Shown: positions 18,373-27,495, counted from the stretch's first letter. The stretch: 64,000 bases of DNA from an uncultured Ruminococcus sp. (GCA_944388405.1 CALXIQ010000007.1:1-64000), one strand, 5' to 3'. Notes: generated by a model from the letters alone, not told the origin. Numbers and translations are program-made.

Positions 18373-19461
18373 TTACATAAGCAAAAGACCGATTACCGAA
18401 GCCACAACGGAAACCGCCGCAAAAACTCCAATAAACCAACGTGCGAACGCTCCCTTGTCAAGAGGAAGGTTTCCAACCATTTTGCCTGTCTGACCGTTCA
18501 TAGCGAATATGTAGTTGTTTTCTTTCCATGATGTGGTCAGTATCCAAACAGGATAAAGAGCATACTTTACACTGTTATCAGAAAGCCGCACGCTTGAGCT
18601 GCGGGTAGTTACGGTGTTGTAGCCCTGAACGGTGCTTCTGAAAGCGTCCTCGGTGCTGGTTCTTATCCGCTGATTTGCACGGTCCTTGCTCTGCTCTGCG
18701 GTGACATCGTACTTATCCGCTAAAAATCCTGAAAGATATGCCGTCTGAAAATCCACCGCATCCTTGAAATCAAAGGGTTCTATCGACTCCATTAAAGCGT
18801 CGTCCATTTTTGACGAACCGTCAACGGGAACACGCTCAAATCCGATGTTTCCCGCCCTTGACACAAGATAATGGGAGGTTTCCCTGTAATTATACCTGCT
18901 GTCGCTCCAATGGCGCACTCTTGTCGCATTGTATGACACATCGGCGTCCGCCTGAGCGTCAAACAGCCAGAATGGCACATAAACCCCTTTTATCTCGTCG
19001 ATGTGGTTTTCATCCTTGAACACCTTGGGCAGTAGCTTTTTGCCGTGAAAATGCTTGCTTAACGCCTCCTTGGCAGCCTTTTTGTCAAGCTTGAAGGGAA
19101 TTACATAATCAGGTCGCAAATCCCCCGCAAACTGACCCTTCATAATCACGGGATTTCCGCAGAATGGGCAGCTTGTGGCAGCAGTGGTTTCATCGCCTAC
19201 CACCTCGCCTCCGCAGGATTCGCAGATGTAAACAAACATTCCCTCCTGCTCGCCCTTCTGCCACTGACCTCCTATATCGTCGCCCCACTCCATGCTTTCC
19301 GCCTTTTCGGCTTTAAGCTCCTCGTCGTAGGATTTAAGGGTGTCCATATCAAATTCGGTATCGCAGTAGGGACACTTCATCTTCTGAACCGAGGTATTAA
19401 ACTCTATCGCTCCGCCGCAACAGGGACATTTATATTCCAGCAATGTGGACAAAGGTATCAC
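18373..19461 (-). CDS. TFIIB-type zinc-ribbon membrane protein (YdjG-like)
   Basis: 362 residues. Two N-terminal zinc ribbons are visible: CPCC...CPYC near 14-37 and CESC...CPFC near 80-100. A middle region includes IPFKLDKKAAKEALSKHF and a YVPFWLFDA motif that is common in this family. The C terminus carries a hydrophobic membrane segment (about 340-361). Gene order SPFH, zinc ribbon, TPM, with gaps of 28 and 12 nt, mirrors the Bacillus ydjI/ydjG/ydjH group. The molecular function is not established. Confidence 0.8.
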   Translation of the reverse strand: MIPLSTLLEYKCPCCGGAIEFNTSVQKMKCPYCDTEFDMDTLKSYDEELKAEKAESMEWGDDIGGQWQKGEQEGMFVYICESCGGEVVGDETTAATSCPFCGNPVIMKGQFAGDLRPDYVIPFKLDKKAAKEALSKHFHGKKLLPKVFKDENHIDEIKGVYVPFWLFDAQADADVSYNATRVRHWSDSRYNYRETSHYLVSRAGNIGFERVPVDGSSKMDDALMESIEPFDFKDAVDFQTAYLSGFLADKYDVTAEQSKDRANQRIRTSTEDAFRSTVQGYNTVTTRSSSVRLSDNSVKYALYPVWILTTSWKENNYIFAMNGQTGKMVGNLPLDKGAFARWFIGVFAAVSVVASVIGLLLM

Positions 19462-19489
19462 CCCTTATAACAGTTTATCTTAAATTTTG

Positions 19490-20899
19490 TTATTTAGCAT
19501 CGTTATCATCAAAAGGATCGCCGCATTCGGGACAGAATTTCGGAGGATTTTTCGGGTCCTCAGGCTTCCATCCGCACTTGTCGCACTGATAAAGGGGCTC
19601 TCCCGCAGGCTTTGGTTTTCCGCATTCCTGACAGAACTTGCCTTTGTTTACCGTGCCACAGGAACATACCCAGCCCTCCTGAGGCTTGGGTTTTCCGCAC
19701 TCAACGCAGAATTTGCCGGTGTTCTCTGCCCCGCAGGAGCATTTCCAGCTGTCGGCTGGCTTAGGCTCAGGCTTTGGTTTACCGCAACCCATGCAGAATT
19801 TCCCCGTGTTGCCCTTCTGACCGCACTCACACTCCCAGCCGTTTGCAGGTGCAGTCTGCTGAGCAGTGGACTGAGCCGCCTGCTGCTGTTGCTGCTGACC
19901 CATAGCAAACAGGTTCTGAGCGTTTATTCCGCCAGCCTGCTGAGCCATTCCCATACCCATAAAGCCCATCATTGCGCCGTTAGGATTTTCAGCGGCGGAC
20001 TTTATAGCTTCAGACTGTGCGCCTACCAGCGTTGCGGCAGCCATGGTGGGGTCACGCATAATGGCAACTCTCTGGGCTTCCTTAATCATTTCCTCGTCTT
20101 CTTTTGGTATGCTTATGGAATTAAAGGAAATGTTCACAATCTCCAGACCACGGATTTCGCCCCACTCGTGAGTAAGCTCCTTCTTAAGAGCATCACGTAT
20201 TTCTATATTCTTTGAAGGAATCTGATTGGGGCGTACCTCAAGCTCTGAAATCTTTGCAAACGCAGGTCCAAGGTAGGTAAGCAGCTCCGATTTAAGGGTA
20301 TCGGCAAGCTCCGCCTTTTCATATTCCCTCTCCACGTTTCCGCACACGTTGGTGTAGAAAAGCAGAGGATCGGCAAGCTTATAAGTGTAAATTCCGTTGC
20401 AGCGCACCGAAATATCAACGTCCAGACCGATTTTGCTGTCTACCACGCGAAACGGAATAGGCGTGGGAGTGCCAAATTTATTGTCGATAATCTCCTTAGT
20501 ATTAAAGTAGTAAACACGCTGATCCTTTCCCGTATCTCCGCCGTAGGTAAAACGCTTTCCTATCGTCTTAAAGGTATCCTTTATTCCCTGACCCAGTCCG
20601 CCGGTAAAGATGCTGGGCTCGGTGGAGGTATCGTAGGTGTATTCACCCGGCTCGGCGCAAACCTCTACCACCTTTCCCTGCTCCACGATTATCATACACT
20701 GACCGTCGGCTACAGCGATTCCGCTGCCGTTTGAGATGATGTTATCGCTGGCTTTGGTGTTTGAAGAACGTCCCGACGTCACTTTCTGACCCTTTGTCAC
20801 CAGCACATCGTTGCTTATTGCCTCACAGTAAAAGAACTCCTTCCACTGGTCGGCAAGCGCGCCGCCTGCGGCGCCTGTTATTGCTTTGATAATACCCAT
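19490..20899 (-). CDS. SPFH-domain protein with C-terminal zinc ribbons (YdjI-like)
   Basis: 469 residues from the ATG at 20899, which has GGGAG 8 nt upstream; the longer frame to 20917 has no better site. The N-terminal two-thirds form an SPFH/flotillin-like region (MGIIKAITGAAGGALADQW through GEIRGLEIVNISFNSISIPK). A Met/Gln-rich stretch (GQQQQQQAAQ) leads to four cysteine clusters of the form CxCG...CxxCG separated by KPKP-type linkers. The Bacillus homologue YdjI is a membrane-domain scaffold. It is the second gene of the presumed operon that begins with the small membrane protein. Confidence 0.85.
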   Translation of the reverse strand: MGIIKAITGAAGGALADQWKEFFYCEAISNDVLVTKGQKVTSGRSSNTKASDNIISNGSGIAVADGQCMIIVEQGKVVEVCAEPGEYTYDTSTEPSIFTGGLGQGIKDTFKTIGKRFTYGGDTGKDQRVYYFNTKEIIDNKFGTPTPIPFRVVDSKIGLDVDISVRCNGIYTYKLADPLLFYTNVCGNVEREYEKAELADTLKSELLTYLGPAFAKISELEVRPNQIPSKNIEIRDALKKELTHEWGEIRGLEIVNISFNSISIPKEDEEMIKEAQRVAIMRDPTMAAATLVGAQSEAIKSAAENPNGAMMGFMGMGMAQQAGGINAQNLFAMGQQQQQQAAQSTAQQTAPANGWECECGQKGNTGKFCMGCGKPKPEPKPADSWKCSCGAENTGKFCVECGKPKPQEGWVCSCGTVNKGKFCQECGKPKPAGEPLYQCDKCGWKPEDPKNPPKFCPECGDPFDDNDAK

Positions 20900-20983
20900 C
20901 TTAATTACTCCCTTCAATTAATATTTGTCACGGCATAGACAGCCGTCTGAAAAAATTGCCGTCACATATTTTAATTTGCAGCT

Positions 20984-21283
20984 TTATTCCGATTTCTTCT
21001 TGGCATAAGGATTTCTCTCTGCGGAATAAGGATTCTTGTTTTCCTTTTTTACCTCAGGCTCGTTAGCGGCGTCGGAAGCCCATCCGATAAAAAATGTAAA
21101 CACAATTATAACAAGCAGCCACAGTCCCAGACACAGCCAGAAAATCCACAGCGGAAGCTCTATTACAAAGTACAGCACCAGCGCTATCGCCGCAGGAATA
21201 AGCCAATGAAGATTCAAAAGCATATTCACAAAAAAGCACAGCAGCTTGCCCCCTGAAGATTTAGTCCTTCTCAAAAAGATCAC
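20984..21283 (-). CDS. Small two-helix membrane protein
   Basis: 99 residues with two membrane segments in a row (about 22-40 and 46-68) and a polar C terminus (ENKNPYSAERNPYAKKK). The listed start is a GTG at 21283; a TTG at 21274 preceded by GGGGTG is an equal or better candidate, giving 96 residues. No family was recognised. It is the first gene on the minus strand before the SPFH gene (85 nt apart), so it may be part of that membrane-stress-like operon. Confidence 0.6.
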   Translation of the reverse strand: MIFLRRTKSSGGKLLCFFVNMLLNLHWLIPAAIALVLYFVIELPLWIFWLCLGLWLLVIIVFTFFIGWASDAANEPEVKKENKNPYSAERNPYAKKKSE

Positions 21284-21753
21284 CCCACAAAATAAACCCG
21301 AAAACTCAATACTGCATAACCATTCTATGCAAAAATTTTCACACTTACATCATATCATAACCCGGCGAAAAAATCAATAAAACTTTAAATTTTTTTCGTC
21401 TATATGCAGTAAAATAATGAATTTTGCATAATTTTATTTATCTCTTTTGTAAAATACATCAATGCCGCAATATACACCGTGACGACTAAAGAGTTAAGCC
21501 CGGGCATATCAGACGCAATGCACATAATCCTCTTGCAAATTAATAATAAACATAATATAATTAAACCATAATCTCCATAAAAAGAATTTGTTAAATCAAA
21601 GCAGTTGATCTCTGTTTATCACGAACTATAATTATCTGTGCGCCTTGCTAAGGCAGACAACTTGATAAAAATTGCGAAAATATGATTTTTATTTTTAAAT
21701 CACCCAATGAAACCTTCCTCGCAGACACTTTATATATGAAAGGCGGTGATGAA
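21284..21753. other. AT-rich divergent intergenic region
   Basis: About 470 nt between the minus-strand membrane gene and the plus-strand sigma factor. No convincing gene or RNA was seen. The sequence is AT-rich. A GAAAC motif at about 21710, near the sigma gene, could be an ECF-type -35 element for autoregulation, but its -10 partner is not clear. Confidence 0.5.
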
Positions 21754-23301
21754 ATGACCTCTGAAATTCTTGAAAGCTACACAGACAAAATATATGCGTA
21801 CGCACTTAGTAAAACCTTCTCTGCAGATGAAGCAGACGATCTTTCGCAGGAGATTTTGTATCATGCGATTGAAAATCTGCCAAAGCTTAAGGACGAAAAC
21901 AAATTTGAACCTTGGCTTTGGGGACTGGCGGCAAATTGCGCAAAGTCGTTCAGACGTCATAAGAAAAAAGAACGCACGGTTTATCTGTACGATATTCCCG
22001 ACATTGATTGGCAGGAACAGCAGCTGGATCAGAGCGATGAGGAGCTTTACAGCTATCTGCGTGAGAAGATCGCAATGCTTTCTAAGATTTATCGCGATAT
22101 AATTATCCTCTACTATTATGATGGCCTTTCGACAAAGGAAATCTCACAACGTCTTGCTATCCCAGAAGGTACAGTTACATGGCGTCTTTCGGAAGCAAGA
22201 AAGAAACTGAAAAAGGAGTGTCGAACTATGAACGAAACAGCATTCAGACCACAGAAAATGTGGATTGATATTTACGGTTCCGGCGAATATAACGGTGAAA
22301 GCAAGCCTTTCCCGTTTCAGTTTATCAACGATGCATTGTCCCAGAACATACTCTACTATTGTTACGAAAAACCTCAGGATATAGAGAGCCTTGCAAAGCT
22401 GTGTGGCGTACCGGCTTACTATATTGAAGACAGAATGGAAAATCTCCTTAATCGAAATGCGGTGATTGAACAAAGCAAGGGCAAGTATCAAACGGACTTT
22501 ATCATCTGGACAGACAAGTATGGAGAATTTTGTGAGAAAAATTCCGGCAGCTATATCCAACCTATTGCCGATAAGCTGACCTCAACGCTTGATAAGCTGT
22601 TTGAGCTTTGTGACAAAATACCGATATACCGTGCGGAAAAATCAGTAGACGAGCTGCATTATCTTTATGGCGTCATGGCTTTCGATTATATAAGCCGTAA
22701 ATTCAGCAGGCTGGATTACCCGGAAATACCCATCAATTATGACGGTTATCGCTGGCGCTTTGTCGCAAATATGGAAAGCGGAAAATTCCGGCGTATAACC
22801 ATAGGTCACCAAACCTGTTATCCATACAGTGATAACCGCATCACCTACAGCCATCATTCATTTTGGATAAAGGGATTGGGCGGCAGAGATATGATGTACA
22901 GCGATGACATTCTGGCATGCGAAAGCTTGCTTGACCCGTCGGTTTCATGTGATGAGAGCACTGTTGCCCAGACTGTTCAGAGAGGATATATAATCAGAAA
23001 TGAAAGCGGCGTATTGACTGTTACTCCGCCTGCGTTTACAAAAGAACAGAAAGCCGAATTTGACGGAATCGTTCAGGATCTGTTTGAGCCTGTAGCCTGC
23101 GAATACCTCGACTGCATTGACAGATTTATTTCAGGCTATAAAAAGCTGTTTCCGAAACATCTGGCAGACGATGCAAAGAGAATGTGTTACTATATGGTTT
23201 TCAACTTCTTTGAGGTTGTTGCAGAATACTGTCAGAAAAAAGGTGTGCTGTCCGAGCCCTCCACTGATTGGATCTGCGATGTGCTGGTACAGATTAAATA
23301 A
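21754..23301 (+). CDS. ECF-type sigma factor with long C-terminal extension
   Basis: 515 residues from the ATG at 21754, preceded by AAAGGCGGTGATGAA. Residues about 1-155 are a standard ECF sigma factor: region 2 (FSADEADDLSQEILYHAIEN and FEPWLWGLAANCAKSFRRHK) and region 4 (YYYDGLSTKEISQRLAIPEG, then VTWRLSEARKKLKKE). Ordinary ECF sigmas stop at 160-200 residues. Here a winged-helix-like stretch (DIESLAKLCGVPAYYIEDRM) and about 300 residues of unknown fold follow, with no membrane segment. No anti-sigma gene is adjacent. The target genes are unknown; the extension may act as a built-in sensor or partner domain. Confidence 0.85.
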   Translation: MTSEILESYTDKIYAYALSKTFSADEADDLSQEILYHAIENLPKLKDENKFEPWLWGLAANCAKSFRRHKKKERTVYLYDIPDIDWQEQQLDQSDEELYSYLREKIAMLSKIYRDIIILYYYDGLSTKEISQRLAIPEGTVTWRLSEARKKLKKECRTMNETAFRPQKMWIDIYGSGEYNGESKPFPFQFINDALSQNILYYCYEKPQDIESLAKLCGVPAYYIEDRMENLLNRNAVIEQSKGKYQTDFIIWTDKYGEFCEKNSGSYIQPIADKLTSTLDKLFELCDKIPIYRAEKSVDELHYLYGVMAFDYISRKFSRLDYPEIPINYDGYRWRFVANMESGKFRRITIGHQTCYPYSDNRITYSHHSFWIKGLGGRDMMYSDDILACESLLDPSVSCDESTVAQTVQRGYIIRNESGVLTVTPPAFTKEQKAEFDGIVQDLFEPVACEYLDCIDRFISGYKKLFPKHLADDAKRMCYYMVFNFFEVVAEYCQKKGVLSEPSTDWICDVLVQIK

Positions 23302-23414
23302 CTATTTTTTAACAACAAATAAAAAAGTCTGAGCTATAATAATAGTTTTTATAAAACGTCCGAATCACAGACCGCACCCGTTCTATTGACAAATTCCGAA
23401 TCCATAACATAAAC

Positions 23415-23451
23415 AAAACAGCCTTATAGCTTAATGCTTTAAGGCTGTTTT
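23415..23451. terminator. Bidirectional terminator between sigma gene and SDR gene
   Basis: Twelve-base-pair stem (AAAACAGCCTTA with TAAGGCTGTTTT) and a 13-nt loop, with A-rich and T-rich flanks on either side. It serves the plus-strand sigma gene and the minus-strand redox operon, which converge here. Confidence 0.8.
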
Positions 23452-23537
23452 ATCGTAATTGACCGTATAGTCCTAATATATAAAACTTATGTACCGGCTT
23501 TCACAAAAACTCTCTTGTGAATAAACCGATACTCTCA

Positions 23538-24371
23538 TTATTCCTGCGGCTTCAAGGGCCCATAATAATAGCTTGCGGTTGCGCCGCCGTCAATGAGAAA
23601 AGTAGAGCCGGTGATGAAAGCGCCTGCCGGTTCCATCAGAAGCTCGGCAACATTTGCCACTTCGTCCGCTGTACCCGGACGTCCGGCAGGACATTTTGCA
23701 AACATATTTTTATAAAAATCACCGCGTGGGCCGTTAAATTCATCTACAGCAAGAGGTGTCACAATAATACCGGGAGCAATGTCGTTGAGTCTGGCTCCGC
23801 GCTCACCCCATTTTACCGATTCAGCCATTACACGCTTTTCGTTGCAGCGTTTCGCCATCTGATATGCGTGAAGGGTGTCACGAATGTTTTCGGGACGAAG
23901 CATTTCAAGCTCCAGCAGTTCTTCGGTGGGAGTAGTAGCAAGCAATTCGTCCTGTTCAGGTGTAAGCGCAGGCATACGGAATCCGCTCTGGCTTGAGATT
24001 GTTACGCCTACGCCGCCTTCTTTGATAACCTTGCCCACTTCTTCAAGCAGCACAGCGGTACCGTAAAGGTCTACCTTCAAAATTGCTTCGATAGGCGCCT
24101 GACTGGGAGAAACCCCTGCTGCATTGATAAGCATGGCAATCTCGCCGTACTTTTGCGCCTCTGCGATCAGATTCAGAATGGATTCACGAGAGGAAAGATC
24201 CATCTCCACAGGCACAGTATCAAAGCCTGCATCATTCATTATCTTTGAAATAGTCTGCGCATTGGTCAGACTTTTATCCCCAATCACGATTTTCTTTCCA
24301 AATCCGACTCTGCGGGCAATCGCCATACCGATCTGCCCTGCGCCTGTTAAAATTACAACATCTTTTTTCAT
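23538..24371 (-). CDS. Short-chain dehydrogenase/reductase
   Basis: 277 residues from the ATG at 24371, which has GAGGAGG in front; the frame open to 24476 is not needed. The Rossmann motif VILTGAGQIGMAIARRVGFG binds NAD(P). The catalytic Ser lies in VTISSQSGF and the YxxxK motif in AYQMAKRCNEKR. The C-terminal family motif GPRGDFYKN and IDGGATASYYYG are present. It is the last gene of a four-gene redox operon, 13 nt after the flavodoxin gene. The substrate is unknown. Confidence 0.9.
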   Translation of the reverse strand: MKKDVVILTGAGQIGMAIARRVGFGKKIVIGDKSLTNAQTISKIMNDAGFDTVPVEMDLSSRESILNLIAEAQKYGEIAMLINAAGVSPSQAPIEAILKVDLYGTAVLLEEVGKVIKEGGVGVTISSQSGFRMPALTPEQDELLATTPTEELLELEMLRPENIRDTLHAYQMAKRCNEKRVMAESVKWGERGARLNDIAPGIIVTPLAVDEFNGPRGDFYKNMFAKCPAGRPGTADEVANVAELLMEPAGAFITGSTFLIDGGATASYYYGPLKPQE

Positions 24372-24384
24372 GTTCACTACCTCC

Positions 24385-24900
24385 TCAGACTGACTTTTTT
24401 GCCCATGCCGCAACGGTGCTTTCCGATTTTGAAGCGTCTGCCCCATGGACTGCCAGACCTTCGCCGAATGTTGCACCCGTGCAGAGTTTTTTCAGATCAC
24501 GTTCACAATTTCCCAGACCGCTTCCCTCGTGGGTCATAACGGCAAAAACCTTTTTGCCTGTAAAGTCCAGCTTTTCAAGCTGAGTAAAAATCGCCATCGG
24601 AAAAGTTCCCCACCAGCATGGTCCGCAGACAAACACATTGTCGTATTCTGAAATATCTTCAAGATATTCTTTCAGCTCAGGTCTTGCATTTTCACGCAGT
24701 TCCTTTTTCGCCTCTTCTATGCAGACATAATAATCATCAGCGTAGGGTTTAACCGTATCCACCTCAAAAAGGTCGCCGCCAACAGCTTTCTGAATAAACT
24801 CGGCAACAATTTCCGTATTGCCCTTTGCAATATTTTTGATACTTCCGTTCCAGTAATTTTCACCTTTACGTGAATAGTAAATAATTAAATTCTTTGCCAT
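24385..24900 (-). CDS. Flavodoxin-like protein
   Basis: 171 residues from the ATG at 24900, with AAGGAG upstream. The FMN-binding loop is in IIYYSRKGENYWNGSIKNIA. WGTFPMAIFTQLEKLDFTGK and FAVMTHEGSGLGNCERDLKK match the long-chain flavodoxin/NADPH-quinone-reductase-like group. The acidic surface typical of electron carriers is visible. It lies between the NTF2-like and SDR genes, so it could carry electrons for the operon's reductases. Confidence 0.88.
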   Translation of the reverse strand: MAKNLIIYYSRKGENYWNGSIKNIAKGNTEIVAEFIQKAVGGDLFEVDTVKPYADDYYVCIEEAKKELRENARPELKEYLEDISEYDNVFVCGPCWWGTFPMAIFTQLEKLDFTGKKVFAVMTHEGSGLGNCERDLKKLCTGATFGEGLAVHGADASKSESTVAAWAKKSV

Positions 24901-24926
24901 AATCCACATCTCCTTAATATTATTTT

Positions 24927-25292
24927 CTAATAGGTTGACGCCCGTGCTTCCGTGATTATCCATTTGCCTGCTTTGAGTACAAGCTTTAAGTCAAGCTGTA
25001 ATCTCCAGGTATGCCGTCCGCCGCCAAACACAGCAGCGTTCACAATACTTTGTCCGATAAGCTGCGCTGTATTGTCATGTATCTTTGCTTCTATACTCTG
25101 ATGATCTGCTGAGAAATAATTCAAAGTTCCATCCTCAACGGCACGTATAAATGACTCCTTTGACTGCTGCATACCCGTCATATGTTTCAGCACGAAGTCG
25201 TTATCCAATACCGCGGATAATATTTTTCGGTCTTTATTAATCATGCCTTGATACATCAGTCGGTAACATTCCTCGACCCGTTGTTTGCTCAT
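24927..25292 (-). CDS. NTF2-like (SnoaL/DUF4440-type) small protein
   Basis: 121 residues with a NTF2-fold pattern: N-terminal helices (RVEECYRLMYQGMINKD), a middle strand pair with HMTGMQQSKESFIRAVEDG, and a C-terminal strand set (RLQLDLKLVLKAGKWIITEA). Such domains can be ketosteroid-isomerase-like enzymes or binding proteins. The start overlaps the aldo/keto reductase stop by 4 nt (ATGA), so translation is coupled. The substrate is unknown. Confidence 0.75.
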   Translation of the reverse strand: MSKQRVEECYRLMYQGMINKDRKILSAVLDNDFVLKHMTGMQQSKESFIRAVEDGTLNYFSADHQSIEAKIHDNTAQLIGQSIVNAAVFGGGRHTWRLQLDLKLVLKAGKWIITEARASTY

Positions 25293-26410
25293 TTCTCAAA
25301 CTCCTTTGCGACATCTACAAGCAATTCACGGATAGGTAGATGTTGCGGACAGGCATGTTCGCATTTTCCGCATTTGATACAGTCTGATGCCTTTCCGTTA
25401 TGAGAGGTATATATATTGTTGTAATAGTAATCCGTGTTCCAGTTGTTAAACACTTTTTTGGCGTTCATGCAGGCAAACAAGTCCGGAATCAGAATTCCTT
25501 TGGGACAACCTGCAGTGCAGTAACGGCAGGCGGTGCAAGGAATCAGGTTCTTTGAATTAAACACCTCTTTAACCTTCTCAATGACGGCACGTTCCTTTTC
25601 GGACAAAGGCTTAAAATCCTTCATAGCGCTGATATTATCCTCCATCTGCGCCATATCGCTCATGCCAGAGAGAACCATTATGATTCCCTCAAATCCTGCC
25701 GCAAAGCGCAATGCATAGCTTGCGGGACTTCCTCCCTTGAGCGTATCGATTACAGCTTTGGCATCGTCGGGAAGGTTAGCGAGATTTCCGCCCTTTACCG
25801 GCTCCATAACAATAATAGGCTTGCCGTGCTTTCTGCACACCTCGTAGCACTTACGGCTTTGCACCGCCGGGTCGTCATAGTCCACATAGTTAAATTGTAT
25901 CTGCACCACTTCGATTTGCGGGTATTCCGTCAGTATCTGTTCCAGTACCTCCGCTGTATCGTGAAATGAAATTCCAAAGTGCCTGAATTTGCCCTCTTTC
26001 TTAAGTTCTAAAGCGGTTTCATAGGCTTTGCACTTTTTGAAGAAAGCAAAATTTTCGGCGTTCTGTGCGTGCATGAGGTAAAAATCAAAATAGTCTACAC
26101 CGCAGGCTGCAAGCTGCTTTTCAAACAACGGACGGATATCCTCTTGTTTTTTGAAAAAGAAGTTAGTCAGCTTGTCGGTTAAAATGTACTTATCACGAAA
26201 GTAACGACTCGTCAAGCAATCCCGCAGCGCTGTTTCGCTTTTGCCGCCGAGGTATCCGTGGGCGGTGTCAAAGTAGTTAAAGCCGTTTTCCATAAATGCG
26301 TCTACCATAGCGCACATCTGAGTCTTATCCACCTCGCCGTCCGCAAGCATAGGCAAACGCATACAGCCAAATCCGAAGTTTTTCCTAACATCTGAAAAAT
26401 ACCGATTCAT
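25289..26410 (-). CDS. Aldo/keto reductase with C-terminal 4Fe-4S domain
   Basis: 373 residues. The TIM-barrel AKR part shows FGFGCMRLPML, NYFDTAHGYLGGKSE, the catalytic lysine in YILTDKLTNF, and DFYLMHAQNAENF. The C terminus carries two cysteine clusters, CTACRYCTAGCPKG and CIKCGKCEHACPQH, fitting two 4Fe-4S clusters. Such AKR-ferredoxin fusions are common in anaerobes. It is the first gene of the operon, with its own promoter 51 nt upstream and a GGAG site before the ATG. The physiological substrate is unknown. Confidence 0.92.
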   Translation of the reverse strand: MNRYFSDVRKNFGFGCMRLPMLADGEVDKTQMCAMVDAFMENGFNYFDTAHGYLGGKSETALRDCLTSRYFRDKYILTDKLTNFFFKKQEDIRPLFEKQLAACGVDYFDFYLMHAQNAENFAFFKKCKAYETALELKKEGKFRHFGISFHDTAEVLEQILTEYPQIEVVQIQFNYVDYDDPAVQSRKCYEVCRKHGKPIIVMEPVKGGNLANLPDDAKAVIDTLKGGSPASYALRFAAGFEGIIMVLSGMSDMAQMEDNISAMKDFKPLSEKERAVIEKVKEVFNSKNLIPCTACRYCTAGCPKGILIPDLFACMNAKKVFNNWNTDYYYNNIYTSHNGKASDCIKCGKCEHACPQHLPIRELLVDVAKEFEK

Positions 26411-26460
26411 TTTGTCGCTCCTCTGTTTTGAAAAATATATTTTTATCTGCTACACTTTAT

Positions 26461-26489
26461 ATTATACAGACAGACCTTTATTAAAGCAA
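26461..26489 (-). promoter_or_regulatory. Promoter of the AKR-NTF2-flavodoxin-SDR operon
   Basis: Minus-strand -35 TTGCTT (26484-26489), 17-nt spacer and -10 TATAAT (26461-26466), about 50 nt upstream of the AKR ATG. It lies between the LysR terminator and the operon. Confidence 0.8.
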
Positions 26490-26530
26490 TTCAAGTTTTG
26501 AGACTTTTATATAAGAAAAACTGATATGAA

Positions 26531-26557
26531 AAAGAGCCTGCACACAGCAAACTCTTT
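26531..26557 (-). terminator. Terminator of LysR regulator gene
   Basis: Eleven-base-pair stem (26531-26541 with 26547-26557, two wobble pairs), a 5-nt loop and a minus-strand T tract, just after the LysR stop. It separates the regulator from the redox operon. Confidence 0.8.
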
Positions 26558-26567
26558 CAGATTAACG

Positions 26568-27458
26568 TTATTCGTTTTTATCAAACTGCGCTTTCAGTAT
26601 TTCTGCAAATTCTTCAATATAAAAGCCTGAATTGTCGGCTTTCCAGAACGCACAGTAATTTCTGAGGATAGGTTTTTTGTTCCGACAGAGAGGCAGACGG
26701 ATAATTACGTCTTTATACTGTGCAGGCAAGGAGCCGCCCTCTATGGGAAGATAGCCTTTACCGCTTACCACCATCAGTCGTGCCTCATCTAAATTATCAG
26801 CGAATATTACCGGGCTTGTGATACCATAAATCTCACGATAATAGTTTTGTTCATGTTCCTGCTGTTCTTTAGAAGCAATCAGAATACATGGAGTATGCCG
26901 CAGATCGCCTGCATTTACATATCCCATACCTGCAATCGGGTTTCTTGCGGCAATCTCAACATGGCAGTCTATTGTTGTGAGAACAATGTTGATATATTCA
27001 TCAGAAAAAGCCCGTCGTTGATCATTCAGAATCAAATCCACCATATCTGTCCGAAGCTGCTCGTATAGATCTTCATGGTTTCCGGTTTTTATATCGATAG
27101 GAATGTTCGGCCGTTTTTCGGCAAACTCAGCCACGGCTTTCTGAAATTCCGAGCCGCCGTAGCCTTTCAAATATCCGATGCGTAAGGTAAAATCATCACC
27201 GTGGGCAATCTGTGCGGTTTCTTTACATAGTCTTTCAAAGTCCGCAGTCAGCAGCAGGCTTTGCCGATAGAAATGCTCGCCCGCAGGTGTCAGCGAGAAA
27301 TGACGGTTGCCCCGTTGTAGCAATGTTACGCCCAGCTCCCGCTCCAATGCCTGCACCTGCTGTGAAATAGCGGACTGCGATATATAACATTCTTCAGCAG
27401 CTTCGCTGAAGCTTCTACAGCGAACTACAGCCTGAAAGTATTTAATCTGCTTTAGCAT
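26568..27458 (-). CDS. LysR-family transcriptional regulator
   Basis: 296 residues. The N-terminal helix-turn-helix is textbook LysR: MLKQIKYFQAVVRCRSFSEA, then CYISQSAISQQVQALERELG and LLQRGNRHFSLTPAGEHFY. The C-terminal periplasmic-binding-protein-like domain would bind the inducer. It is transcribed in the same direction as the redox operon downstream rather than divergently, so control of that operon is likely but not proved. It has its own promoter. Confidence 0.93.
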   Translation of the reverse strand: MLKQIKYFQAVVRCRSFSEAAEECYISQSAISQQVQALERELGVTLLQRGNRHFSLTPAGEHFYRQSLLLTADFERLCKETAQIAHGDDFTLRIGYLKGYGGSEFQKAVAEFAEKRPNIPIDIKTGNHEDLYEQLRTDMVDLILNDQRRAFSDEYINIVLTTIDCHVEIAARNPIAGMGYVNAGDLRHTPCILIASKEQQEHEQNYYREIYGITSPVIFADNLDEARLMVVSGKGYLPIEGGSLPAQYKDVIIRLPLCRNKKPILRNYCAFWKADNSGFYIEEFAEILKAQFDKNE

Positions 27459-27495
27459 TATCCTTTTCTCCTTATGTATCCTGAACGTTGATATA

